Assembly: GCA_005879605.1 (NCBI GenBank)
Contig: VBKE01000011.1
Location: 1 to 59,403 of the forward strand
Direction: 5' to 3'
DNA: 59,403 bases
Origin: Deltaproteobacteria bacterium
Lineage (GTDB): Bacteria; Desulfobacterota; Binatia; UBA9968
The notes beneath the pieces were generated by a model. It had not been told where the DNA came from and searched no databases. It saw only the letters and a program-made list of their open reading frames with translations. A program made the position numbers and the translations under genes. This document shows positions 18,180 to 27,939 of this stretch, one piece after another (position 1 is the first letter of the stretch; every line of letters begins with the position of its first letter).

Positions 18180-18552
18180 TTTTACCACACGCGCCTCGGT
18201 ATACTTTACAAGTAAGGTTGTATTTCGTTCGAGGTTCGGCCGTCGACCCGGTGGGCCAGATCGCCGCGACTGTTCGGATCATGGGAAGAGCGCGAACCTT
18301 TTTTGAAACCATCTCAATGTTAAAGAGCAGGAGAGGGATTAGTAATTTTTCCACGATGGTAAAACGAATTTTGGGCAAATCCACAAAGGGAGACGCCAGG
18401 CTGGATAACTCAATGTTTGAGAAGTAAGCAAACGCATCGCGGCAATACGCATCTCACTCTCTTCAATGCTGCGTCGACTATGGTATTATACGGCCGGTGC
18501 GAACGCTTCTCTCTAAGCAAAGTCAATCTGCCAACCTACGTTGAGGAATATT
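18180..18552. other. gap without recognisable gene
   Basis: AT-richer intergenic sequence between the importer promoter and the P-loop gene. Frames across it have no ribosome-binding site or family resemblance. I see no tRNA or repeat. Confidence 0.5.
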
Positions 18553-18960
18553 ATGGCAAAGGTCACCTTTATCCTTGGCTTGTGTGGTTCCGGCAAAACC
18601 TATCTGGCTGAGCAATTGAAAAACGAAACTGGGGCAGAAGTATTTGAAAACTTATTATCCGACGGCAGCCGCCTCCCTGCCCTTGTGGAATGCTTGAGAG
18701 ACGGAAAAGATTGTGTCGTTGACGAGGTCCGATTTTGTCTTCCGGCTTATCGGAATGAGATCGTACAACATCTCTCACGAATCATAGGTCTCAAGATGCG
18801 TTGTATTTGTTACGAGAATGATCTGGAAAGCGCAAACTGGAATGTCATCCATAGGAAAAATAAAGGCGACCCGGAAGGCCATCTGGAAATGAACCTCCGG
18901 TTGCACTCCGAGTATGAATACCCTCGCGATGCTGAAATAATCCCGATTCGGCGAATTTGA
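18553..18960 (+). CDS. small P-loop (AAA/kinase-like) protein
   Basis: 135-aa cytoplasmic protein starting MAKVTFILGLCGSGKTYLA; GLCGSGKT at residues 9-16 is a Walker A motif. A second conserved block may be DCVVDEVRFCLPAYRNEI, a plausible Walker B-like strand. The start at ATG 18553 is preferred (GAGGA upstream) over the in-frame TTG at 18541. The size and the single P-loop suggest a small nucleoside/nucleotide-kinase-like ATPase of unknown substrate. The gene is AT-richer than its neighbours, which may mean it was acquired. No operon partner. Confidence 0.75.
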   Translation: MAKVTFILGLCGSGKTYLAEQLKNETGAEVFENLLSDGSRLPALVECLRDGKDCVVDEVRFCLPAYRNEIVQHLSRIIGLKMRCICYENDLESANWNVIHRKNKGDPEGHLEMNLRLHSEYEYPRDAEIIPIRRI

Positions 18961-19153
18961 GTTCAGTCCAACAGAAGAATAGAGTTCACGAAAAAATGGC
19001 TAAACCTGCTCTTTTTCTGGCATCGAATGGCTCCTTGCACACGATCGGCGAAGCGCTCAATGTCTCTGGTACGATAAGTTCTTTCAATCAAGCGGCGCTC
19101 ACGAATGCGGCCCACGGCCCAACGCGAGCGCAGCGATGGACAGGAGGACTGGA

Positions 19154-19828
19154 ATGAAGAACACCACGGGTTTTTCCCTGGTCGTGATAGTAGCGTTGCT
19201 GTCGCTGAGCTCGAGCGCCAGCTTGCAGGAGCAACAGACAAACATGAGGTTTTTCGTCACCAGCGTCGGCTCCGGAAAGGGAGCGGACCTGGGCGGCTTG
19301 GCGGGCGCCGATCGACAGTGCCAGTCGCTGGCGCAAAAGGCCGGGGCCGGCAACCGCACTTGGCACGCTTACCTCAGTACCAGCCCCTCCGGCGGTCAGC
19401 CCGCCGTCAACGCGCGTGATCGCATCGGGCGCGGCCCGTGGCAGAACGCCAAGGGGGTTGTCATCGCGCGCGATGTCAACGAGCTACACGGCAACAACAA
19501 TCTCAACAAGCAGACGGCGCTGAACGAGAAGGGGGAACCCATCAACGGCCGGGGCGACAAACCGAATATGCACGACATTCTGACCGGCTCACAGCCGGAC
19601 GGACGGGCGTTTTCGGGTGACCAGGATATGACCTGTCACAACTGGACGAGCAGTGGCGAAGGAGCGGCGATGCTCGGCCACCACGACCGCCAGGGCCTGC
19701 GTGACGACGATGCCTCGAAGTCGTGGAATTCGTCGCATCCATCACGCGGGGAGGGCGGAGGATGCAGCCAGGAGGCGCTGCGCGGCTCGGGCGGCAATGG
19801 TTTGTTTTACTGCTTCGCCGTCAACTAG
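19154..19828 (+). CDS. secreted lectin-like protein (DUF1554/endostatin-like fold)
   Basis: 224-aa protein with a Sec signal peptide (MKNTTGFSLVVIVALLSLSS, cleavage around SAS). The start is set by GGAGGA eight bases upstream. The mature domain begins MRFFVTSVGSGKGADLGGLAGADRQCQSLA and ends CSQEALRGSGGNGLFYCFAVN, with a central CHNWTSSGEG; this is the pattern of secreted C-type-lectin/endostatin-like domains in environmental bacteria (family name from memory). Four cysteines could form two disulfides. The ligand and role are unknown; probably surface or matrix associated. It stands alone, convergent with the next gene. Confidence 0.75.
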   Translation: MKNTTGFSLVVIVALLSLSSSASLQEQQTNMRFFVTSVGSGKGADLGGLAGADRQCQSLAQKAGAGNRTWHAYLSTSPSGGQPAVNARDRIGRGPWQNAKGVVIARDVNELHGNNNLNKQTALNEKGEPINGRGDKPNMHDILTGSQPDGRAFSGDQDMTCHNWTSSGEGAAMLGHHDRQGLRDDDASKSWNSSHPSRGEGGGCSQEALRGSGGNGLFYCFAVN

Positions 19829-19873
19829 TCGATTTGGCGAGTTGCAGTACAACAATATGTGCTGGGCTGACCC

Positions 19874-20608
19874 TCAGGCTTTCCCGCTAGGGGCGACCGA
19901 CACACCACGAATGCCGGCTTTCTCGATCGCCCGGGCGACCAGCCCGGAAGCTTTTACGTCCTCGATGAATTCGCGCAGGTACTCCGCGGCGACGTCGCGG
20001 CCTTTGGGAGTGCCGAGCGCCTGTCCAATCGCCATGAATCGGCCATCGAATACACGCGATCCGGGAAGCTTCCCGGCGTTGGTAACCAGCGGCTGCCTCA
20101 CACCAGCGACGACATCCACTTTGCCTGCGACGAGCAGTTCAAACGCCGCGTTGGGGTCCGGCGCGCGTATCAGTTCGGCCCGTTGCACACTGCGGCTCAA
20201 AAACAAATCGTAAGCACTCTTGGCCGACACACCAATGCGCACGCCATCGCGGTCCACGTCCCCGATGGCGCGAAGCGGCGATCCAGCCGGCACGAGATAG
20301 GTTCCTTCGATCTCAATATAGGGGGCGGTGAAATCGATCTCGCCTGCGCGCCCCGGGTCGACCGCGAGAAACGCAACATCCCACGCACCGGCTTTCAATC
20401 CCTCAACCATCTGTCCGGCCGACTCGAAGCCGACGAGCTCGATGGGCAAACCAGTCCGGCTGCCAAGTTCTCGTGCCAGATCAACCGCTACGCCGCGGAG
20501 CTCTCCGCTGGCCGGATCTCGCGTCGCGAGCACCGGGTTTCCATAGTTGATTCCAACCCGCAGCTTGCCCGTCGGCGCAAGTTCAGAATGTAGAGAAGGC
20601 GAGATCAC
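19874..20608 (-). CDS. substrate-binding protein, amino-acid type (SBP_bac_3), no signal peptide
   Basis: 244-aa protein of the polar amino acid binding-protein family: LRVGINYGNPVLATRDPASGELRGVAVDLA, then AGAWDVAFLAVDPGRAGEIDFTAPYIEIEGTYLVP and GTPKGRDVAAEYLREFIEDV. These are the standard lobes of SBP_bac_3. Unlike most members it begins almost directly with the mature domain (GTG start at 20608) and shows no hydrophobic signal segment, so it is either cytoplasmic or has lost its export signal. No permease or ATPase neighbours. Convergent with the lectin-like gene. Confidence 0.85.
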   Translation of the reverse strand: MISPSLHSELAPTGKLRVGINYGNPVLATRDPASGELRGVAVDLARELGSRTGLPIELVGFESAGQMVEGLKAGAWDVAFLAVDPGRAGEIDFTAPYIEIEGTYLVPAGSPLRAIGDVDRDGVRIGVSAKSAYDLFLSRSVQRAELIRAPDPNAAFELLVAGKVDVVAGVRQPLVTNAGKLPGSRVFDGRFMAIGQALGTPKGRDVAAEYLREFIEDVKASGLVARAIEKAGIRGVSVAPSGKA

Positions 20609-20681
20609 AAATCTGTGCTCTTACTCAGCGGACTGCCTGAATGAAGTTAGTTAGTACGGCCGAGTCAGCTCTCACCATTTT

Positions 20682-21023
20682 TTATTGACCACAGCAGTTT
20701 TTATATTTTTTCCCGCTTCCACATGGGCAGGGCTCATTACGTCCAACTTTTTTTTCGGCGATCTTTGGTTTGAGCGGATTCAATAAGCGCGTTAAATCGG
20801 CAATATCCTCTGGTTTGTCCGGTTCTAATTCAATCCTATATTTCCATCCCTTTTCTTCAAATATCGATGTCACTTCTTTGAATCTCGCTTCTGTTTGGAC
20901 ACTAACAACTGCCGGATTCTTTTCCGTGCCCAATTTCGCGGGCTTTTTACCATCAAAAACTCTTAGCCGCTTTTCACCACTTACATTTCTAATCTTCCCG
21001 ATATCGGAAATTCTGTTTCCCAT
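20682..21023 (-). CDS. SEC-C metal-binding protein, PBPRA1643-like
   Basis: 113-aa cytoplasmic protein. The C-terminus [19 protein letters not shown] is a complete SEC-C zinc-binding motif with cysteines at 99, 101, 110 and 111, as at the C-terminus of SecA. The preceding part ([39 protein letters not shown]) matches the small stand-alone SEC-C family I know from PBPRA1643-type proteins. Function is not established. It lies upstream of no obvious partner and is AT-rich compared with neighbours. Confidence 0.8.
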   Translation of the reverse strand: MGNRISDIGKIRNVSGEKRLRVFDGKKPAKLGTEKNPAVVSVQTEARFKEVTSIFEEKGWKYRIELEPDKPEDIADLTRLLNPLKPKIAEKKVGRNEPCPCGSGKKYKNCCGQ

Positions 21024-21174
21024 AACTTTACTATTTCAGATATCGAAGGACTTATCCATACACTCAAGCTGGATCTGCACGAGCATATTCTTTACGGGTG
21101 GCGCGACGCTGTTTGGCGCGTCCGGTTGAACGACGGGTTGGACCGCTCGATGACTTTAAAGGGCACAATCGCAT

Positions 21175-22857
21175 TCACCCTCGCGTCAACTGTCGATACT
21201 TGATCCGATGCGGTCGCTCCGCGGCTGCACCAAGCCGACTCTTACGATCGGCCTCGTATTCGGAATAGTTGCCGTCAAACCAAACCGCCTTGCTGTCACC
21301 TTCGAACGCGAGGATATGGGTCGCGATCCGATCCAGAAACCAGCGATCGTGAGAGATCACCACCGCGCAACCAGCGAAGCTCTCCAACGCCTCTTCAAGC
21401 GCGCGCAAGGTGTTCACGTCCAAGTCGTTCGTAGGCTCGTCGAGCAACAAAACGTTCGCACCCTCTTTCAACATCTTCGCCAGATGGACCCGATTGCGTT
21501 CGCCACCGGACAACATGCCGACCTTCTTTTGTTGATCCGTGCCGGAAAAATTGAATCGCGCCACGTACGCGCGCGAATTCACCTCGCGAGTGCCGAGCTT
21601 CAATAAATCCGCCCCGCCCGTGATTTCTTCCCAGATCGATTTGTCCGGATCGAGGGTACGGCTCTGATCGACGTACGCCAGCGCGACGGTTTCACCCATT
21701 CGAATCGTTCCGCTGTCGGGTTGCTCCTGCCCTGTGATCATGCGAAACAACGTCGTCTTACCGGCGCCGTTCGGACCGATCACGCCGATGATGCCGCCGG
21801 GAGGCAGCGCGAACGTCATGTCCTCGACCAGCAGGCGATCCCCGTAGGCTTTGCTTACGCCTTCAGCTTCGATCACGACGTTGCCCAGGCGCGGCCCCGG
21901 TGGAATGTTAATCTCCAAATCTTCACGCCGCTTCTGTGACTCCTGGTCGAGCAATGTTTCATACGCATGGATGCGCGCCTTACCCTTCGCGCGACGCGCT
22001 TTCGGCGACATGCGAATCCATTCGAGCTCGCGCTGCAGCGTCTTCTGCCTTTCACTTTCAGATTTTTCCTGGCGCCGCAGACGCTCCTGCTTTTGTTCCA
22101 GCCACGACGTGTAATTGCCTCTCCACGGGATGCCCTCGCCGCGATCCAGTTCGAGAATCCAACCCGCGACGTTGTCCAGGAAATATCGATCGTGGGTCAC
22201 CGCGATGATCGTTCCCGGATAACTCTGCAGGTGATGTTCGAGCCACGCGACCGACGCGGCATCCAGGTGATTCGTCGGCTCGTCGAGCAGAAGTATGTCG
22301 GGCTTTTGCAAGAGCAACCGACACAGCGCAACTCGGCGACGTTCGCCGCCGGACAACACTCTCACCGGCGTGTCTGACGGCGGACACCGCAGTGCATCCA
22401 TGGCCATCTCCAGCCGCGCATCAAGATCCCAGGCATCCTGATGGTCCAGCTTTTCCTGCACCTGGCCCTGCCGCTCGAGCAGCGCGTTCATTTCGTCGTC
22501 AGACATCTCTTCGCCAAACTTGGCGTTGATCTTTTCAAACTCTTTCAGCAGATTGACAGTCTCTTGTACGGCCTCTTCCACAACTTCGCGCACCGTTCGC
22601 GAATCGTCTATCAACGGTTCCTGCTCCAGATAGCCGACCGTATAGCCCGGCGAGAGAACGGCCTCGCCGTTGAACTCCTTGTCCACGCCCGCCAGGATGC
22701 GCAGCAGCGACGATTTGCCCGAGCCGTTGAGACCGATCACGCCAATCTTGGCTCCATAGAAATAGGAAAGGTAAATGTCTTTGAGAACCGCCCGCTTGTC
22801 GTAATATTTGCTGATGCCGACCATCGAATAGATAACTTTGTTTGGTTCAGTGCTCAT
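21175..22857 (-). CDS. ettA: energy-dependent translational throttle protein EttA (ABC-F)
   Basis: 560-aa ABC-F ATPase with two nucleotide-binding domains and no membrane domain; it binds the ribosomal E site and gates the first peptide bond according to the ATP/ADP ratio. The start MSTEPNKVIYSMVGISKYYD at 22857 matches the family. Domain 1 has Walker A GLNGSGKSS (42-50), signature LSGGERRR and LLDEPTNHLD; domain 2 has GPNGAGKTT, LSGGERNR and LLDEPTNDLD. The arm insertion and the basic linker (RQEKSESERQKTLQRELEWIRMSPKARRAKG) are those of EttA. Length agrees with the roughly 555-aa E. coli protein. Single gene; the ribosome-binding site is weak. Confidence 0.95.
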   Translation of the reverse strand: MSTEPNKVIYSMVGISKYYDKRAVLKDIYLSYFYGAKIGVIGLNGSGKSSLLRILAGVDKEFNGEAVLSPGYTVGYLEQEPLIDDSRTVREVVEEAVQETVNLLKEFEKINAKFGEEMSDDEMNALLERQGQVQEKLDHQDAWDLDARLEMAMDALRCPPSDTPVRVLSGGERRRVALCRLLLQKPDILLLDEPTNHLDAASVAWLEHHLQSYPGTIIAVTHDRYFLDNVAGWILELDRGEGIPWRGNYTSWLEQKQERLRRQEKSESERQKTLQRELEWIRMSPKARRAKGKARIHAYETLLDQESQKRREDLEINIPPGPRLGNVVIEAEGVSKAYGDRLLVEDMTFALPPGGIIGVIGPNGAGKTTLFRMITGQEQPDSGTIRMGETVALAYVDQSRTLDPDKSIWEEITGGADLLKLGTREVNSRAYVARFNFSGTDQQKKVGMLSGGERNRVHLAKMLKEGANVLLLDEPTNDLDVNTLRALEEALESFAGCAVVISHDRWFLDRIATHILAFEGDSKAVWFDGNYSEYEADRKSRLGAAAERPHRIKYRQLTRG

Positions 22858-22957
22858 GAATTGAAATCGTATTACTAAATTTGAAAGTTTGCACAGCCTG
22901 CGCAAATTAACCGGCGGTCAGCACCGGTTCGGTACAGGCGCTTAGGATTATTCTCGC

Positions 22958-22981
22958 GCCAAGACGCCAAGAACGCAAAGT
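22958..22981. repeat. half of a dispersed GCCAAGACGCCAAGAACGC repeat
   Basis: CGCCAAGACGCCAAGAACG and its continuation GCAAAG form the left arm of a repeat widespread between genes in MAGs of this type. No matching right arm was found in the 180-base space between ettA and hrpB, so the copy seems incomplete. Confidence 0.45.
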
Positions 22982-23038
22982 GGTCGGCCAAGGCCTGTCA
23001 TCTTGACCCCTTTTTTGACCTGCCCCACACGAAAGGGT

Positions 23039-25576
23039 TCAGCGCCAGTCATGCTTCGGATACTTGCGCTGCAGTTCCTGTTTGAGTTTCGGATAGGTTT
23101 CGCGCCAGAAAACTGACAGGTTCTCGGTAATCTGCACCGGGCGGTTACTTGGCGCGAGCACTTGGATGCGGACGGCAACGCGGCGGCCGGCAATCCAGAG
23201 CGTGTCTTTGATGCCGTACAAATCCTGGATGCGCGCTGCAATCGTCGGCGCCCCGTCGACGGAGTAGACGACCTTCACTGAGCGGCCGTTGGGCAACTGA
23301 ATCCGCTCTGGCGCGTTTCCTTCGATACACGCCTGTTGCTGCCGGGACAGCCATGACTTGACGACGGGCAAAACAGGTCGATCTTTGATTTCTTTGTGGC
23401 TGGACGCGCCGTGGCAAATGAGCTGGAGCATGGCTGCCCGGTCCTCCTCACCGATGGCGGGCAATGCCAGCTCCGGCATCCATTCGCGCAACCGATTGAC
23501 GCGCAGGATCCATTGTTCAACCGATTCGTTCCAGTTCTCGAGGGCGCAGCGGCCGGCCGCGACTTCGCGCGCCAGAATCCTGGCCGCTTCCTCAGCCGGT
23601 GGATCGTCGGAGAGTTTCTCTTCGAGAACCAGATCTCGGAATCGCTTCTCGTCGCGGGCAAAGACGCGCCGCAGCGTCGGGTCGTAGACAACGGCACGGA
23701 CTTCCTTGAAGTCCGCTGGGAAAAGTTCGCGCAACCACTCCTCCTTGATCGCCGTGGCCAGATTTAGCACGACATTCAAGGCTCGCTCCCTGCCGCCGCC
23801 GCTTTCCATCTCGCGCACTTCAGAGACCACGAAGAGCGGCGCCTTCACAACGCTCTCGCGGGCCAACACACCGCGGCGGCCGTGGACCAATTCGCAACGT
23901 CGCGTGCCGGCATCCAGACGCTTGGCGAGATGATCGGTAAACCCAACCAGCACGCAACGCTCAACGGCATCGCGCGCGACAGGGTTCTCGCCGATATCCA
24001 AGCCTTCGGCTGCGGCGATCCGCAAGAACTGCTCGAACAACGGCCCCACCTGACGCGCGGCTTGCGCGTGAACGCCCATTCGGCCGCACCGCTCGATGTG
24101 GTAGCCATTGCGCTCGGCGTAGCGCCAAGCGCGCATCAGCACAAAAAAATCCGACTCCGTCTCTTCACTGAACAGATCGTCGCGGGAGTCTTCAATTTGC
24201 TTTCCGTGTCGGCGCACGAGCAAATCCCGCCCTTGCGTCAGGGCGGCGATCAACGCGACGGGACGCACACAACCATAGTCATGGGCGGCCAGCAGCATCC
24301 GCGCGTAGCGCGGATGCACTGGAAATGCGAGCATGCGTCGTCCAAGAGCGGTGATCGCACCCGTGTCGTCGATGGCTCCCAAGTCGGTGAGCAGCATCTC
24401 GGCACGTTCCAGCGCGCGGACGGCGGGGGTCTCCAGCCAGCGGAATGTCCTCACGTCGTTCACGCCGCTCGCCTTGAGCGTGAGAATCACCTCCGAGAGA
24501 TCCAGACGTTTCACTTCCGAGAGTTCCTGGGTGGGACGCGCGCTCTGGTCATGCGCTGTCCATAGACGCAAGCAGTGTCCGGGCGCGGTGCGGCCCGCGC
24601 GACCTGCCCGCTGGTCGGCTGCGGCTCGGCTGATTTTTTCGACGAGCAACGTGTTAATGCCGCGATACGGATCATATCGGGGAATACGCGCCAAACCGCT
24701 GTCGATCACCAGGCGAACGCCGTCGATGGTGAGCGAGGTTTCCGCGACGTTCGTGGCGACGACGATTTTGCGCCGGTCATATCGAGCGACCGCCGCGTCC
24801 TGATCGATCGGCGGTAGTTCGCCGTGCAATGGAAACACGACGAACTCCTGGCCGAGCGCGTCGCGCGCCGCCTGTACGGTGCGAGTGATCTCATACGCCC
24901 CGGGCATGAAAATGAGAGCGTCACCTCGAGGATGCTCCCGTACCAGGTGTTGGAGTTCCTTGACCGCAAGTTCCCAGACCGGCGCCGCACCGGCAGATTT
25001 GGCCAGATATTCGATGGCGACAGGATAAGTGCGGCCTTGCGACGACAACACGGCACAGGGGTCGAGATACTTCTGCACCGTGGCAACATCCAATGTGGCC
25101 GACATGACGAGGATGATGAGATCGGGCTGCGTCGACTCCTGGATTTGCAGAGCGCGGGCCAAGGTGATGTCGCCGTAGAGATGTCGTTCGTGAAATTCGT
25201 CGAAGACGATCGCGCTGACACCCTTCAAGTCGTGATCAGCCAGCATCTGGCGCAGCAACACGCCTTCGGTCACGTAACGGATCCGCGTGGCGGGAGAGGT
25301 GACGTTGTCCAGCCGCATCTGATAGCCCACCTCGCCGCCGAGTCTCACGTCGCGCGCTTGCGCGACCCACGCCGCGAGCATTCGCGTTGGCAACCGGCGC
25401 GGCTGCAAGACCGTCACTTGGCCATTGCGCAACAGACCGCTGTCGAGCAGCATCTGCGGCACTTGGGTTGATTTCCCCGAGCCGGTGGGCGCGGTTAAAA
25501 CCAACCGCTTCTGTGTGGTCAGGGTTTTGAGCAATGACCGTTCGATTTCGAAGATGGGTAAATCCGGCTTTCGCAT
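23039..25576 (-). CDS. hrpB: ATP-dependent RNA helicase HrpB
   Basis: 845-aa DEAH-box helicase of the HrpB family. The preferred start at 25576 gives MRKPDLPIFEIERSLLKTL; Walker A is TAPTGSGKST and motif II is VFDEFHERH (DEFH, as in HrpB). Motif III SATLD, the second RecA domain (VVATNVAETSLTIDGV) and QRAGRAGR are intact. The C-terminal HrpB_C domain ends with the family signature YPKHDWR. A start 15 codons further upstream is possible. Stand-alone gene with a probable RNA-metabolism role. A 5'-end fragment of the same gene recurs at 29793-29847. Confidence 0.95.
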   Translation of the reverse strand: MRKPDLPIFEIERSLLKTLTTQKRLVLTAPTGSGKSTQVPQMLLDSGLLRNGQVTVLQPRRLPTRMLAAWVAQARDVRLGGEVGYQMRLDNVTSPATRIRYVTEGVLLRQMLADHDLKGVSAIVFDEFHERHLYGDITLARALQIQESTQPDLIILVMSATLDVATVQKYLDPCAVLSSQGRTYPVAIEYLAKSAGAAPVWELAVKELQHLVREHPRGDALIFMPGAYEITRTVQAARDALGQEFVVFPLHGELPPIDQDAAVARYDRRKIVVATNVAETSLTIDGVRLVIDSGLARIPRYDPYRGINTLLVEKISRAAADQRAGRAGRTAPGHCLRLWTAHDQSARPTQELSEVKRLDLSEVILTLKASGVNDVRTFRWLETPAVRALERAEMLLTDLGAIDDTGAITALGRRMLAFPVHPRYARMLLAAHDYGCVRPVALIAALTQGRDLLVRRHGKQIEDSRDDLFSEETESDFFVLMRAWRYAERNGYHIERCGRMGVHAQAARQVGPLFEQFLRIAAAEGLDIGENPVARDAVERCVLVGFTDHLAKRLDAGTRRCELVHGRRGVLARESVVKAPLFVVSEVREMESGGGRERALNVVLNLATAIKEEWLRELFPADFKEVRAVVYDPTLRRVFARDEKRFRDLVLEEKLSDDPPAEEAARILAREVAAGRCALENWNESVEQWILRVNRLREWMPELALPAIGEEDRAAMLQLICHGASSHKEIKDRPVLPVVKSWLSRQQQACIEGNAPERIQLPNGRSVKVVYSVDGAPTIAARIQDLYGIKDTLWIAGRRVAVRIQVLAPSNRPVQITENLSVFWRETYPKLKQELQRKYPKHDWR

Positions 25577-25693
25577 CGCTTCAGGTAACTTAACATGATC
25601 CCGGTGCCAACATTTAGGCAAAACCGCCTATCAATCCCGAGCACAGCTGCGGCTCCTAATTACCATTTTTTGGAGTCGCAACATTGAACGTTA

Positions 25694-26356
25694 CTATTCT
25701 CTCCAATGCGGCGGGTAAGTGCGCTGGTAATTCGGTAGCGCTTCGATGCGCTGCACCCATCTGGCAACGTTGGGAAAGGTTTGCGCAAGCGGGAGCAAGC
25801 CTAAATTCAACGGCCGGGCGGCTTCTTTGGACGCAGCGCGCAAGAGCAGTTGGACCAATGGAAATACGCCGATGTCCGCGGCGGAAATCTTATCGCCGAC
25901 TAGCCAATGCGAACCGGCCAAGCGCTCGTCGATCATCTTGAGCTCGTGGCGAAGCGTTTGCGCGGCCTGTTGGATCTCTTCGACTTTCTCCAATCCTTTG
26001 CCAAAGAAAATCGGGCGAACGACTTTGTCACCGGCACTCACGACATAGGATTCACATTCAGCGAGCGCGCGCCAAATCAAACCCGTTTCCTCGGGCGTTT
26101 TGCCGAAGAGCGGCGGATCGGGATATTTGCGATCGAGATAACTCATGATGGCGAGCGACTCGTAGAGGACGAAATCGCCATCTTTGAGAGTGGGGACTTT
26201 GCCGCGTGGGTTGAGCAGAAGATAGGCCGGAGCTTTGTTTTCGCCTTTGGAAAACTCCAAGAGTTTCGATTCATACGCCAGCCCTTTCACTTCCAATGTC
26301 AGCATAACCCGCCAAGCAAAGGGACTGCCGCTGCCCCAATAAAGTTCGATTGCCAT
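25694..26356 (-). CDS. glutathione S-transferase family protein
   Basis: 220-aa two-domain GST. The N-terminal thioredoxin-like domain starts MAIELYWGSGSPFAWRVMLTLE with the Ser/Gly-rich glutathione-activating loop near residues 8-12, and carries NPRGKVPTLKDGDFVLYESLAIMSYL, the glutathione-binding cis-Pro and Glu-Ser pair. The helical C-terminal domain contains WLVGDKISAADIGVFPLV. AGGAGGGAGAAC precedes the start. A TetR-type palindrome lies 33 bases upstream (26389-26404), suggesting inducible expression in detoxification. Substrate unknown. Confidence 0.92.
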   Translation of the reverse strand: MAIELYWGSGSPFAWRVMLTLEVKGLAYESKLLEFSKGENKAPAYLLLNPRGKVPTLKDGDFVLYESLAIMSYLDRKYPDPPLFGKTPEETGLIWRALAECESYVVSAGDKVVRPIFFGKGLEKVEEIQQAAQTLRHELKMIDERLAGSHWLVGDKISAADIGVFPLVQLLLRAASKEAARPLNLGLLPLAQTFPNVARWVQRIEALPNYQRTYPPHWRE

Positions 26357-26388
26357 GTTCTCCCTCCTGTGTAATTTGACCGTTTATT

Positions 26389-26404
26389 AACCGACCAGTC
26401 GTTA
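26389..26404. promoter_or_regulatory. TetR/AcrR-type operator-like palindrome
   Basis: AACCGACCAGTCGTTA is a near-palindrome of the form ACCGACC-GTCGGT that many TetR-family regulators recognise. It lies 33 bases upstream of the GST start. No TetR gene is adjacent; the only one in the window is at 38974. Match is imperfect on the right arm. Confidence 0.4.
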
Positions 26405-26598
26405 TGTTTATAGTTAGATCTCTAAATCCAAACGGGATGTGCGCGCGCTCGTCTGCGGTTGAGCGCAACGGCCGCCGCTGCATATCGGTGGCGTATAAAC
26501 CGAAATTGAATACCAAAAGTAAAGTCGCGACCTCGTGACTGGTGCCTCTCAAGCCCCTTACCGACGCGCCGCTTTTCTTTGCATTCTTGCCGGAAGTG

Positions 26599-27654
26599 CT
26601 ACGGAATACCCGGCGTGTTCAGCCGAATCTTATAGATGCTTGTCCGCGCCGCGATATAGAGAGTCTTTCGGTCGGCGTCGCCGAATTCGACATTGGCAGC
26701 GAGCTCGGGCGTGAGAATCGTGCCCAGATGCTTGCCCTCCGGCGAAATGATCCAGACTCCGCCGGCCGCCGTTTCATAGAGGTTCCCCTTGATATCGACT
26801 CTCAGGCCGTCGGTAATGCCGGGAGTCGGGTCTTGGCTGATGTCGATGAACATCATGCCGTTCGTGAGCGTGCCGTCTGGCTGGACCTCATAACGCTTGA
26901 CGAACTTGTCGCGGCTACCATTCGCATAGAGATACTTTTCGTCAGGCGAAAAGGCGAGCCCGTTCGTGTTTGGTATATCGTTGATCACCAGACTCACCTT
27001 GCCGTCCCTGAGCATGTAAACGCCGCCGAAATCCAACTCCTTCCTGGGATCCTTTTCCCTCAGACGCAGGCCGCCAAACCCGTCCGTGAAGTAGATCGAT
27101 CCGTCCTTCTTCACGACGACGTCGTTGGTGCCGCCGAAGCGCTTTCCTTCGTAGCGATCGGCGAGGACGGTGCGCTTGCCGTTCTTTTCGATGCGATCGA
27201 TCGACCGGCCTGCCCACGTCGCGATGATGAGTCGGCCCTGTTGGTCCAACGCAAGCCCGTTCGACCCGATCATGGGAAACTCTTCGAACCGCGGGTCGTT
27301 TCGATCCTTCCCATTCGTCTGTATAAAACCCACGCGCCAGATGTCCTGTCCGGTATAGCCGCTGTGGTCCAGATACACGGACAGTTTGCCATCGGGGGTC
27401 CACTTGTAGATCACATTGGCGGGGATATCGCTGAACAGCAGGTACCCGCGCTTGCCTTGCTGGACCCAGAGCGCTCCCTCGGTAAATCCAAAGCCGCCTT
27501 TCACTATTTCTAACTTGGCGTCGGGAGGCACGAGTTGATCGAGGGCCGGATCCAGTCTGACGACTGGTTTGTCACTCGGCTTTTGCGCTGTTGCCGGCCC
27601 GACTCCCATGGCTATGACGAACAAGACGACGACAGGCATCCACAATTTTTTCAT
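26599..27654 (-). CDS. secreted SMP-30/gluconolactonase family lactonase
   Basis: 351-aa periplasmic beta-propeller hydrolase. The start at 27654 is supported by GGGAGGC upstream and yields the signal peptide MKKLWMPVVVLFVIAMGVG ending near ATAQ (about 24). Propeller motifs include GFTEGALWVQQGKRGYLLFSD (metal Glu), SNGLALDQQGRLIIATW, GGTNDVVVKKDGSIYFTD (metal Asn) and NTNGLAFSPDEKYLYAN, followed by TDGLRVDIKGNLY with the conserved Asp. These give the Glu/Asn/Asn/Asp calcium site of the family. Likely hydrolyses a sugar or other lactone outside the cytoplasm. Downstream of, and separated from, the zinc-ribbon gene. Confidence 0.9.
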   Translation of the reverse strand: MKKLWMPVVVLFVIAMGVGPATAQKPSDKPVVRLDPALDQLVPPDAKLEIVKGGFGFTEGALWVQQGKRGYLLFSDIPANVIYKWTPDGKLSVYLDHSGYTGQDIWRVGFIQTNGKDRNDPRFEEFPMIGSNGLALDQQGRLIIATWAGRSIDRIEKNGKRTVLADRYEGKRFGGTNDVVVKKDGSIYFTDGFGGLRLREKDPRKELDFGGVYMLRDGKVSLVINDIPNTNGLAFSPDEKYLYANGSRDKFVKRYEVQPDGTLTNGMMFIDISQDPTPGITDGLRVDIKGNLYETAAGGVWIISPEGKHLGTILTPELAANVEFGDADRKTLYIAARTSIYKIRLNTPGIP

Positions 27655-27939
27655 GGCTAAGCCTCCCTCAAACCGAGTGTCATGGATGAACGGCGTTTCG
27701 AACGGCATCATAGCGGCTCTGGATCGGCGCTTCCAGAGGGCAGAGCCAGAGGTAATGGGCCAGCAAAATCTTCGAGCACGATTCTGAATCGCCGGAGCTA
27801 AGAAAGGCGTCAAATTTCTTAAAAGAATTGCTATTACCGTCAAAATTAAGTTCAGCGAGTTTTGGAATTGCTGATCTAGCCATACTGAAGTTGACTCGAC
27901 GCTGTCAGTTTGGATTGAGCAACGCTTGGATCCGCGTAC

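Noticed and set aside
27680..27883. 67-codon minus-strand frame upstream of the lactonase gene
   Set aside because: No RBS and no recognisable motif, and it overlaps the lactonase leader region.
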